Shown here piece after piece: positions 14,623-26,500 of a DNA stretch of 64,000 nt. How positions within the stretch are numbered: the stretch's first letter is position 1; every line of letters begins with the position of its first letter. The notes beneath the pieces were generated by a model, which worked only from the letters and a program-made list of their open reading frames with translations, made no database searches and was not told where the DNA came from. A program made the position numbers and the translations under genes. The DNA comes from Chrysomallon squamiferum (lineage: Eukaryota > Mollusca > Gastropoda > Neomphalida > Peltospiridae), in the NCBI GenBank assembly GCA_012295275.1, contig CM022665.1, forward strand, positions 37,814,933 to 37,878,932. The letters run 5' to 3'.

Positions 14623-16549
14623 TGTTTTGCACTTATACAGGAAGTTTATACGATTTTCGTGTTTACTGGTCGAAAGACTTCCTCGTAATAATAACGTAAT
14701 TTTTCGTCTGCTTTCGTAAATTCTGCCAATGGCTGCAGGCTTAGGTAAATATGATCAGTAACACTTCAGCAAATATCCCTCATAGTTATTCGATTAGAAT
14801 GATTTTAACATTTCATTCCTTCATGACTTACAATTTAAAACATTCATTTCTAGCGATAACAGCTTCAGTAAGAGTCCGTTTCTCTCATTTTATCTGTGTA
14901 CCTTTTTCCGTCATTTTCTCCGTTTAAAATATTAAACACACACATTAAAAGACGCACGCACACGCATCCTTTTTTTCTGCTGTTGAGTATTTTTTCTAGC
15001 GTTGAGTAATATAAGTGTAATTTGTAATTGTTTACGGGCTAAGCACTCAGTACAAATGCAACGCACTCTGCTGTATTCTACGTAAAGAAAAGTTTTATTA
15101 TTCATTAAAGTAGAACTTTTCCCTTAAGATTTTCTTGTTTTGATTGCAATTGTTTGTTTGTGTGTATTTGTAAAAATAGTGTCTGTATTACTACCTATCC
15201 AGGAATAAATAATGAAAGTTACACTCAACAGAATAACACCACATTTTCAGAAATTCTGGACCAGACCCTAGCAAATACTTTCAATGTGGAAAGTGATTTT
15301 TCAATTTCTTATAAGCTAGTGACCTGTTTAGATATAATGTGCCAATTTTGTCTTCTTTCTGCCTGCTAGACTTTCACGTGAAACCGAATATTCCCGACAG
15401 TAACCTAATTAGGTAATTCTGGCTTTGAAGGTAATAATACATTTTCAGCGACTTGCTTTTCTCCTGCGGCCTATGGCAAAGACATTCAAAAATCCATCTT
15501 TCCGTTGACGCAAAATGAATTATGATGTAACTTCAGCAGAAGGCTTTCCTCTCCTTTCTTTCAGAACACTGTATTATGGTCTTGAAAACGTTGTTCGTTA
15601 GTTTTAATACAGCAAGAATGCAGCAGGTCGTTTACGATGAACACTTCAGGTCGGTGTTTCCTAACATGAGGCACACGACCCAAATGAGGACAATTTAATT
15701 ATGACGTATTAAGAACAAAAAATTTCTGAACTCGCTGATGTCGATGGCCAAGAAATCCTGAAAGGCAGAACAAACAATTAAATTCAGTTCCACTTGTTTT
15801 ATGAAATAATTATGCTAATGAATAAGTTTTCCGAACTTGGTAGGCTGTTATGCCAAAGGGGGTATGAATATCGTGGAGGGGGTAAGTAGACCAAGGCCCC
15901 TCATGCTTTAAGTAAATCTGGCTACTTTCCGATTTACAAGACTTTATTTTGTTGTGGCTTCTAACAAATATCAAACACCATCGTCTTATAAGTTACTGAA
16001 TACTACACATCGTCTACTGCAGAGAATGTTTATTAATGATTGTTGAAAATGAATGTTTGCGTAACAAAACACAACATATTTACACATTTTAACGTTAACG
16101 GCTAACGGTTATTATCTGTCAGTCGTTTATCTTTTTCTTTTATAATGAAGAAAACAGGAAAGCGGCAACACCATCCACGGGTTACTCTGATCAGTTAGCA
16201 GCGAGGAATCTTTTCTCTGTGTGTTACCACAGAGATAAAAGACTTGCCACAGCCTTTTGCAAACCATTGTAATGGAGCAGTGGTTGTAATGGAACATAGC
16301 CTAAAAGGGACCGGTGTGAAAGCTTGATCTCGTCATCTATCACACTGAATATCGATCTTATAATCACTGAGAAATATTCCGGGTCCAGGAGGCGGATTCA
16401 GGAGGATTTCCCAGTCGCACAAACACCCTCCCAAGCAATAAATAAATAAATAAATAAATAAACAAACAAACAAGTAAGTAAGTAAATAAATAATAATAAT
16501 AATAATAATTATAATAACAAGTAATGATAAAAACAACTGATGTCCACAG

Positions 16550-16780
16550 CAGTGGTGTGTAGAAGGGGGCCGAAGGGGCGGTGGCCCCAGGCACCCAGAT
16601 GAGAGGGGGCATCCAATCAGAGAAAAGAATTTAAAAGCTTGGTTGATTTATATTTAAATCGAATAAAGTGTTTATTTTATGTTTCATCTGTGTTTATATA
16701 TTCAAAATACCTGCCTTATACTTGAGATTTTAGGGCATAGAGTCAAGGAGATGGCATCACCAGACCTCTGCACGCCATTG
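16550..16780. mobile_element. hAT-type MITE, copy B (231 bp)
   Basis: Same family as 10081-10347. Left end CAGTGGTGTGTAGAAGG; right end CCTCTGCACGCCATTG is its imperfect inverse. The flanks GTCCACAG (16542-16549) and TTCCACAG (16781-16788) match at 7 of 8 bases, consistent with an aged 8-bp target duplication. Shorter than copy A by an internal deletion. An AT microsatellite (about 16793-16822) follows. Confidence 0.82.
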
Positions 16781-16789
16781 TTCCACAGG

Positions 16790-16824
<35 letters not shown>

Positions 16825-17442
16825 TCGCTTCCCCTCCTGTAGTTGCACAAGTGACACTGAAGTTGATGTGCGTACAGTCCTTGTTGCATTCGTTTTGAAA
16901 CTGAGGACAACGTATGACGACATTGCAGGCGCACATGCTGCTCAGTGTGAACGAAGGCAAGTGACGGTATTAAGTAGCACTGATGTACGCATCAGTTTGA
17001 AACAGTTCACAACAAACACTCACTCACTCAGTCTCACTCTGTCTCATGTATCCTGTAAAATTGATAATTTCAAATTATAAACGTTTACATATTGTTTTGG
17101 AAATCCCCTCCTTACCTAAAGTTTAATCCGCCCCTTGGGTCTATTATGCAAGAGTGCAAACTTGATTGTACGAGTTTAATTCATATTACGAAGTAAAAAA
17201 TCAATTCCCACGTATATCTAGATCTTTTAAAATGGTTAAGATTCTGAAGACTCATTCTTTCTTGGCTTTTTCCATTCATTGCTTAAACTTGTACGGTTTT
17301 TGTCAAGGCAAACGAGTTAAAATTATAGGTCTTGAGAAAATATATTAAATGTTTTAAAATAATAATAACACGAACACTTACTACTATGACAGTTTTAATT
17401 ACTTTATTTTTATTTTTCGTTTTGTTATTATTATTATTATTA

Positions 17443-17751
17443 TTTTAACTTTTAAATATTTAGAATAATAATATTTTATTAACAAATAAATAAACATAAC
17501 TTAAAAATGATATGAAATAAGCACCTTTATATATGAGAAAGGTTAAGAAAAAACAAAAATGTCAAATTGGTACCAGTAACATATATATAACCCTTCAAAT
17601 AGAAAAATATATAAATAAATAAATAATATCTTGCTTTAAATTTTGGTAATGATTTGAAAATTACTTGTAAATTGGGATTGCATGTAAAATAAATGTCATA
17701 GTTATAAATATATTTTTTAAAAATTACCAAAAAAAAAAAAAAAAAAAAAAA

Positions 17752-17791
<40 letters not shown>

Positions 17792-18131
17792 TATAATTTA
17801 TATTATTGTAAATTATTTTTGGTGCTAAAAATAATAAAGTTTTAAAACATTGTAGAAATTTTTTAAATGATGACACTCTTTAAACTTCTGTACTTTATGA
17901 AAACATCTACTATTACCTATTCTTTGGCCCAAATACTAGAATAACAGAAAAACTTATTTTAAAAGCTCTACATACTTGAAATAAGTTCAAAGCAGTGAAA
18001 TGAAAATGTTAAAATCTGCAACTTTATTATAAAAAGTACAAGTTTACACCTAGAAAAACCATGAAGAAATATTTTAATGACTTCTACGGTCAAGGATTTG
18101 TTAGGTTCAGTACTTTCAGCCGACTTTTCCT
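17443..18131 (+). repeat. Dispersed duplication, copy 2 (about 690 bp)
   Basis: Direct copy of 11563-12231. It differs by an A run followed by an expanded AAT tract (about 17728-17790) and scattered substitutions. Confidence 0.8.
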
Positions 18132-18232
18132 TAATAAAATAAAATAAATAAATAAATAAAATATAACAGAAGAAAAAACATCCCCACCCCAAAAACACAA
18201 AACAATATTGCATTTTGTTTCTTTCTCTTTTC

Positions 18233-18430
18233 TTAAAAACCGATTTCAATATCGCTTTCTGACAATACAACATCAACGGCATTTGTATTATTTTGCCACT
18301 CCTCGGCTACCAATGTCTCAACAGATTCCTCAGATTCAGTATCGTCATCCTCCTCATCATGGACTTTCCTGCCTGGCCAGGAGGGCAACGCACGCCAGCA
18401 TCGCCGCAGTATTTGCGCGTCCTTCTCCAC
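18233..18430 (-). other. Short acidic ORF, uncertain
   Basis: A 65-codon frame with an acidic stretch (DEEDDDTESEESVE) in a patch richer in GC than its surroundings. It ends ESDIEIGF then TAA. It could be the N-terminal fragment of a transposon protein or chance. No domain, splice partner or homologue recognised. Confidence 0.2.
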
Positions 18431-18506
18431 TGCAGAATAAAAAGATTAATGCAGTGTATATCACACCTTTTCAAATTAACGTGCAATAATCTGATTACTT
18501 TCAGAA

Positions 18507-18590
18507 GGTATCAGATTTACCATGTGAAGGATAGCATGCCGAATGTAGCGAGGGTTTGCCGAGCTGTATTCGCCAGATAAATCTGATATC
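18507..18590. repeat. Short inverted repeat (84 bp)
   Basis: Arms GGTATCAGATTTAC (18507-18520) and GATAAATCTGATATC (18576-18590) are inverse copies around a 55-bp GC-richer centre. It looks like a miniature element; no target duplication is evident. Confidence 0.55.
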
Positions 18591-19365
18591 TTAACACAGT
18601 AACCAGTTATCTCTTTTATCCTGCGATCTTAAATGATACCAAAACTAGACGAAACTGACCGTTTCATTTATTAACTCGCCGCTTTTAAAATGAAATACCA
18701 TTTGTAAAGATGTAAAGGCATCAGTTAAACACTAATGAAGTAACCTTTAAAAATAAACACACTTAAATAATAAGTAATTTATCGAAATAAATGTAGGTCG
18801 GTACCAAAAAGCCCAGTGCCCGAAGATAAAAAAAACTTTATTTTATCATCATATCTTGTCACCATTTATAGTGATTGTTGGATAAAATTGTTTATATCTA
18901 CAGAATTTATTTATTAATTAATGAAAATAACTCTGAAAAATAAATAGCGCCAAATTCTAAAGATGTCGCTTAAGAGGAAATAAAAATTTGAGTATATAAT
19001 TGCTTACATAAATAAATATAAATAAACAACTAAAGTTAAGTCGACTTTTGTTACAGAAATAATGAAATTAACTGTTTTATGACAAATATTAAAGAGAACT
19101 CATTTTCTTTTCATTACTATTTAATGCATCAGTTTTTATTTTATATATATAAATAATATGATTAGTAGAAAATAGAAAATATCGATATTTACGGTTAATT
19201 GCAATGAAGAGACCGAAAAGTACCAAGATGGTCAAGGTGAAATCCTGACAGCCTGAGAAAATAAAAAAATAATAATAAAAATAATAAATTAAATAAATAA
19301 TAAAGTAAAATAAATACGTCAAAAATAAAGTAAAATAAAATTTTAAAAAGTATTTGATATAAATG

Positions 19366-19491
<126 letters not shown>

Positions 19492-20314
19492 GTGTACATA
19501 CCACTCAATATTTGGAAGGTATTCATATTATACATATAATGTGTTGGTATAATACTTCAGACGTGTTCAGTGAGTGCTATGAAAGATAATAAATATTAAT
19601 ATTAATTGCTAGATAGAATAACAAACAAAGTATCCTGAAATAAACATTTATTATTATAGTTATAAATGTACTACATATTTGTTTTGTCACACGTTTTTGT
19701 GTTTGATGTTGCAAATAGATATTGTTGTCAAAGTACATAACACATGTATACATAACTTGCTTATTCGTTTTACCTCCAAGTACATTTTATAATATTAAAT
19801 AAGAGTATGTTATTAAAATGTTAAAACTGTTTATCATTGACTGATTATTCCCACGCCATAAGAAATTAAAAGAATTAAAATAAAAAATTAAAATCATCAA
19901 TTAAGATATATTAAAATATAATAATTAAATCAAAAGCTAGAAAAAAAAAAATCAAAAACAGTAATCGATACTACAACTTGTACTTACCTTTTATAATAAA
20001 AAACTAAATATAAAAAGAAGAGTAAAATTTTAATTGTAAGATAAATAATAATAATAAATATGCGTGTAAACTTAGAAAAAAGCTACTATACTTAGAAAAA
20101 CTACAAGAAATTGGAGCAGATCAAAATGAAGCCAATTGCCAATTTTTGTTAATAAGAGACTGACGTATGTTGACATAGCAACGGCGAAAGGTGACGGAGA
20201 CGGGCGGGAATAAACAACTTTTCGAAAATGTGTGGCGTTATTTTTACTGTTTTATTTTCATTTTATTCCATTATTATATTATTTATATATTATTATATAT
20301 ATAATATTTAACGG

Positions 20315-20389
20315 AATTCTGGTTTACTGTTATAATATTCGTGAAAATTAAAATGCATTAAATAAGTTAGCAAATACTCTCAATTAGTT
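20315..20389 (+). repeat. 75-bp dispersed repeat, copy 2
   Basis: Second copy of 12806-12880, in the same orientation. Confidence 0.75.
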
Positions 20390-20908
20390 GAGATACATGT
20401 ACATGCATATAATCTCGAAATAAAATAATAATAAAATAACTATAAACAAAGAAAAAAAAATCAGAAATGCTTAACTAAATGCAATGGAATATTGAAATAA
20501 TTTATATCATTCTCGATGGCGAAATATAATCCAACATAAATCACAACATTTGTGACAATAGGGACATTTGTAAATGCTCATTAATAACCGGATTTTTACT
20601 TCGTTTTACAATCGTTTCTTCACAATAAGTATAATACTGTTTACATTGTTCATATTGTTCTTTTTGTTCTTGCCCATAATCATTAAGATCGTATGATGAT
20701 TAATAATGTCAAAAAAAAAAATAAAAAATAAATTAATTAAAAAAAAAAAATAAGAGAAAAAAAAAAAAAAAAAAAAATTTCATAATGGTAATGACAGCAG
20801 AAGTTTTAAAATGATCATGCGTTTTCACTGAACCATAGACTTAGGGCCACGTGACAATGATGGAACTTAATACAGCAGAGTCGGCGGAGACTCAGCGTCT
20901 GTCTACTG

Positions 20909-22146
20909 CAGTGGTTCTCAGCGGGTGCGCCCGGAGACGTATTTAGCTGTGCCCCACGAAATTCTAGGATCTAGGTAGATATTTGCGATGATAAAAAAAT
21001 TGATTATATTAAGAGCGGAAAGATATCCAGTAAGAAATAGCTGGTTACCCGGAAGAAAATGTTATACACGTTGTAAACTCGTGATGAGCTGATCAGCTAG
21101 CGCGGCTGCTGAAGGCTGCACAGTAGTTTACCAGTGACAGTATGAGTGATAGGGTGATAAATAGCCAAAGTTTTCTTGTGACACATATTCCTATCACTGT
21201 CACAGTCACTACCATCTAAAACTTTAAAACTTTATGGAATTTTAGCCTATTATAGTGTTACATTTGTTAAAAGCAAACGATTGATAAAAGTTTTCCCTCA
21301 CTGCAGAATGCACACCATTAAAAATATAGCCTTTGAACAGTTTTTTGACATTTTAACAGTCCATTGCTTTGTATTTCATATTATAATATTTTTGAAGAAA
21401 TTGCCAAGACAGGCTCATACTTCTCATCAGCACGAAATAGATGATGAATAAAGGTATATACTCACACAAAGGCAGTAACTCTAAATATATCAGTGAACAT
21501 CTCTCACACAAGGGCGGTAACTCTAAATATACCGGTGAACATCTCTCACACAAGGGCGGTAACTCTAAATATACCTGTGAACATCTCTCACAGAAAGGCG
21601 GTACTCTAAATAAATCAGTGAACATCTCACACAAGGGCGGTAACTCTAAATATATCAGTGAACATCTCTCACACAAGGGCGGTAACTCTAAATATATCAG
21701 TGAACATCTCTCATACAAGGGCGGTAACTATAAATATACCGGTGAACATCTCTCACACAAGGGCGGTAACTCTAAATATACCGGTGAACATCTCTCACAT
21801 AAGGGCGGTAACTCTAAATATATCAGTGAACATCTCTCACACAAGGGCGATAACTCTAAATATATCAGTGAACATCTCTCACAGAAGAAAAACAAACGGT
21901 ACAGATTCCAGACGAGAACCGTCCATACACGAAATGATGAAGAATCTGACATAAGTATAGACAACGAGGATAGACAACCTCAGCAGCCTGCTCCACAACC
22001 GATTCAGCCGCAATATCCGTCTTTCAGTTATTTCTGTATTTTTTTGCATTTTGTATCATAGTTCTTAGCATTTTGTGTGTAGTGTGCCCGTAGTTTTTTG
22101 TAAGGATTCGAGTGTTCCCCGACTTCAAAAAGTTTGAGAACCACTG
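20909..22146. mobile_element. hAT-like element, full-length copy 2 (1238 bp) with internal minisatellite
   Basis: Starts CAGTGGTTCTCAGCGG and ends TTTGAGAACCACTG, so the outer 12 or so bases are inverted repeats typical of hAT elements. The 5' third matches the copies at 11158 and 63510. The middle is a 42-bp minisatellite (21460-21886). The 3' third is unique here. No transposase similarity recognised. The flanking octamers GTCTACTG and GACTAGAA do not form a clean target duplication, suggesting age. Confidence 0.75.
21460..21886. repeat. 42-bp minisatellite, about 10 units
   Basis: Units of 42 bp carry CACACAAGGGCGGTAACTC and end near CAGTGAACATC. Because 42 is divisible by three, several frames stay open: + strand SHKGGNSKYISEHL-type 14-residue repeats (206-codon frame 21441-22061), another + frame, and minus-strand ERCSLIYLELPPLC repeats. 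One unit near 21595-21635 has a 1-base and then a 2-base deletion that together keep the first frame. The same repeat restarts in the element at 63510. A translated product is unproven. Confidence 0.9.
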
Positions 22147-23552
22147 GACTAGAATTTCAGCCCCCAAAGCTGGTTATAATAATAAATTGCATAAACTACA
22201 TCAAAACAAAAAGGGGGAACAAAAAATAGAAAACACTGATTAGTTCAGTCAAAATGTAGTGTAACCATTCCATTTTGTTCAACTGTTGATTAAATTGGTT
22301 TCCCAATCTAACCACTAATGATAATAAAAATAATTGCAGACGCATATACCCCAACATATATTATAAATGTATGTCGATCGAATAGGTTTAAAAGGTGGAG
22401 ATAACTCTAAATTTAAAATTAAAAAATAAAAATAAAAATGGAATCGTCCAGGAAGGTACACCCATATAAGTATTATAGAAATCATTTAAAATTATTAAGG
22501 AATACTTCTGCCTATAAATGTCCACAGCCGATTTTAAAAAACTATGCCATTTCCAGATTGTTATATATTTAACCATATCGAATTTGAACCCAATCAGTTC
22601 TTATAAATTATGTTCAGTTCAGGACCTTCATAAGTCATGTTTTTATTTTAATTCAATTTAATACTTAATTACTACGACCTTGCGATTACCCCTTTTTATG
22701 TTTGTCAAAAGACATGGCATTTTTAATGCTTAGTACTCGTACTCTATACCAGTTGCAGGTGGACAGTCGCTTTCACTGTACAAGTTCTTTAAAATAAATT
22801 TAAAAAAAAAAAAAAAAAAAATACAAAAAAGCAGCATTAAAATGTGTTAGTTAATTTTCCATATAATTCCTTATAACCTGTTTAAACGTTTTATACCTAG
22901 TCACTATGGTTACGGTACTAATTAATAATGAATTATTTTTTTTTTTTAGAACTGGATGTATGCTACTTTTTGATTACAGTTTTTTATTTGACATCCTTAA
23001 GATTCAGTCAAGGAATTACACACCTGAACGTATTGTTAAATAAGTACAATATTAATCAACTGAAAATTATTCACATTTTACAGATCCAGAATAGTGCAAC
23101 TTTGAATCTGCAAGTTAGCTGTCATACTTGTAATGATAATGTTTTTTCTTTGCTGTTGAAAAACACATTCTTAATAAATGTATTCAAATTAAGCCAACAC
23201 CTGTTTGTAAAATACCTTTCTTATAGTAAATGTTTTCTTCTCCCCCCCAATTAGATCATCAGGACAACTGCTAATATGCATCTTCAATTATTTTATGTAT
23301 GCTTTAATCTCAGAACATTTACTATTCATTAGAAAATGTTTGCTTGATAGTGATCATAGTCAAAATATTTTACCATGATAAAATTTCTCATTAATGGGTG
23401 CTTGTTTATTTTTATTTGTTTATTTATTTATTATTTATTTATTTTTTATTTTTTTATTGCATAAATTAATAAGTATCTGTCAATTGATGAATTTGATTCC
23501 CATTTGTTAAAGCAATGTAACAGAACATTTTAAACTTTTTTATTTATTTTAG
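22147..23552. other. Upstream region of VIPAS39
   Basis: No protein gene seen except that the missing first coding exon of VIPAS39 must lie here or further left. It must end in phase 0 before a GT. ATG at 22906-22908, followed at once by GT, would give the N-terminus MNSDDTEEYW, close in pattern to human MNRTKGDEEEYW, but the donor (GTTACG) is weak. Confidence 0.35.
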
Positions 23553-26500
23553 AATTCTGATGATACAGAAGAATACTGGACAACATCATCAGTAAAAAAA
23601 GCATCACGGCGGAACATTTTTGATGATGATGTACGATGCTATTTCAGAATAATTTTATTGTTACAGTAATACTCCTAATCACGTTCCATTTATTATTTTT
23701 AATTAATTCTATTTAATTCTATTTAATTCTGTTTAATTCTATTTAATTTAATTTAATTTTATTTTAATATTAATATTTTTGTTTTGCTTATTTTTATTTT
23801 ATGTTTTTATTCAAAAGTGTTAATTTTTTATTTATTCATTTATTTTTTAGGTGTAATTTTTAAAATACATTTTGTTAGTGTATGTTGCTCATTACCTGAT
23901 GATAAAAGTTTGTCTAGAAGAAAATTTTGAACATTAAATTATGTCTCTTTACTTGATTTTAAAAAAGAAAATAATGTAATTTTATTATTTATTTGTTTGT
24001 ATAGCAATTTGTTTGGTTTAATTTTGTTAGTATCATGTTTTAAATAGTTTAATTATTTTATTTTATTTAGGTCAGCTTTGAAGATGCTAAACGTAACATT
24101 TTGGCCAACCCAGTGGGTGAAGACGATGAAGATGATCTTGAAGTTGTTAACTGGGATGACACTCCAGTTGTCAAATACAGTTAGTGCATTTAATAGACTA
24201 TCAAAGTATGTCGTAAAAATAAGTATATTTAATTTTAACAAACTATTCGGATAGAATGTATTATTATATAAAGTGAATTTGTACATTTTAATTTATAATA
24301 TTTTTCATTTTTTTAAATCAGTTGTTACTAAGATAATTTCATTTCAGCATTACCTGATTGATAATCTTTTTTATTTTGTGTATTAAATAAAAGTAATTGC
24401 ATATCACTTTCAGAAATGTGTATTGTTAACTACATCATTAAAACATTTAATTTTTTTTAGATACCAAAACCTCTTCACAGAAACCTGCCCCTCCTGACCT
24501 CTCTGACCTTGCCATTCCTTTCACCTCCCCTGCATCCAGAGCACAGTCCATCACCGGATTTCAAACCCCAGATTATATGAGCCATAACCGTTCACAAAGT
24601 TTAGGTAAAATAGGTAAGAGCTGACAGCTATTAAAATATTCAGCACTGTAACACTGCATCAGAGAAAATTATCCAAATTTAAAAAATTTGGTATTTAACA
24701 AATTTTATCTTTAAAAAAGGAGGAAAAAAAAAAAAAAAAAAAAAAAAAAATGGAACAAACAAGAAGAAAGAAACGTTGTTTAAACTGTTTACAGGATGTT
24801 CCAAAAAAACAGGTAATTATTTAATAATGCTAGTGATACTGTCAGAAAAAGTAAGTAAACAAGTAAATATATGTACAGAGTTATTACACCATATACCAGA
24901 GCATGAATTATATCAGCACGAAAATCATAAAGTATCTTATTTCTTTTTTGTAATTTCTTTTTCACTGAATATTTCCAATAAAAGTTCATCATTACTTTTG
25001 GCTAGAAATAGGTCCATTTTGAGAATCCTCTGCACTGCTATTTTTGTATGTTTTCACTTTTTAAAAATTTATTTAGGAAACAAGTCAACAATAGGAGACA
25101 GTTTTTCTCATACACCAATACATAAAGGATTCAGTGATCCTAGCATTGAAGATGGTAAGATACATTTTTTTTTAAAAAGAAAGAAAAAAAGAAGATTAGA
25201 TCAAATATAAATTTTTGGGTGATTTGGGAATATGTATTTTTTGAGGGCTTTTAAAAAGTAATTATAAATTAATTAATGTTGGTGAGGCTAACATAAATGG
25301 ATTTTTGTTAGTAGGGTTATATTTCATTTTATTCTATTTTCATTAAATATTTAAATGACATTGAGGATGCCACATTAATATTAAAAATTTGAGAAGAAGA
25401 AAAAATTACTCCTGTGATATTGTATATATGCGATTGTTTTTTTTTTTCCTTTGTTTATTTAAAAGTTACCAGTAAAGTAGCTTTTTTAAAATATAATTTA
25501 AATTGCATTATATTAATATCAAAAGAAGCAGAAAGTAAAGAGATATTTATTATCTGCTACAGATTGAATTTAAAATTATTTTTGTAGTCGTTGGACCTTT
25601 TTCTGAAAAGACAATTACTCAACGAGACATTGAGAAAATGCAAAATGAGATACAGTATCTTCGCAGAACAGTCAAGGTAAAGAGATTTTAAAAAAAAAAT
25701 GTTTTTTTTTTTTGTTTTTTTTTCAATTTTCTCTGAAACTCTTGCTACTATTTTGCTCACATATATATATTTTTTCAAATTTTCAAATAATATTAATTTT
25801 TAATATAATATTTTAATAATCATTTGTTTAGTGCTACTATTTCAAATTACTTTTGGCTGTGACTTTGTTATTTTTGGTTGCTGTTTTTTAAGAATATTAT
25901 GAGCAAATACTAACTATGTTACAAATTAGATTTCAGGAAAAACGATATAATTATGTTAACAAATTTTTTCCTTTAAAGAGTTTCAAGCGAGGTCACCAAG
26001 AAAAAATTCCTGTTGAAGATACAATTCAGAGAATGGTCAGAGGAGAGGTCACTGATTTCTGTTCTCAAATTTTATAAAAAGCATTAATATGATGAACGTT
26101 TAGGAATAATTTATTATGTATTTTTGAGAATATTCTTAAAATTATTATTATTTTTTTTTTTTTTGGACACATTTTTCATGCAATATTTCAGTAACTTGAT
26201 TAATATAATTTATTTTAATTCATAAATAATGTTATTGTTAATTCAGACTTTTAGAAATAATGAAATGACTTGGCATGTTTGTATTTCTTATTCAGGCATA
26301 TACATTTGAAGTCTACAGATCAAAAGATGACAAATTGGCTTTGTTGGATAAAGCTATAGAATATCATGATGGAAATACCATTATAGCAGTAAATATTTTT
26401 TATCACTGATTTGTTTAAATAATAACTAGGTTTGTACATGAATTAATATGACTTCAGATTTGTTTTATAATATAAATTATTTATGAATAATGTTTTTTGA

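Larger units (their letters stand above)
12232..16541. other. Intergenic repeat-rich region
   Basis: No supported gene. It holds a 75-bp dispersed repeat (12806-12880, again at 20315-20389), a TA microsatellite and T run (12921-12963), and adjoining GT and GA microsatellites (14557-14616). About 15650-15920 (GGTCGGTGTTTCCTAACATG onward) reads like a decayed transposon end, but no partner was found in the window. Confidence 0.5.

Noticed and set aside
14426-14719. 97-codon ORF with an Arg-Glu run
   Set aside because: Created by the GA microsatellite at 14569-14616.
21460-21886. CRISPR-like array
   Set aside because: Units are contiguous 42-bp repeats with no unique spacers, in animal DNA, inside a transposon; it is a minisatellite.
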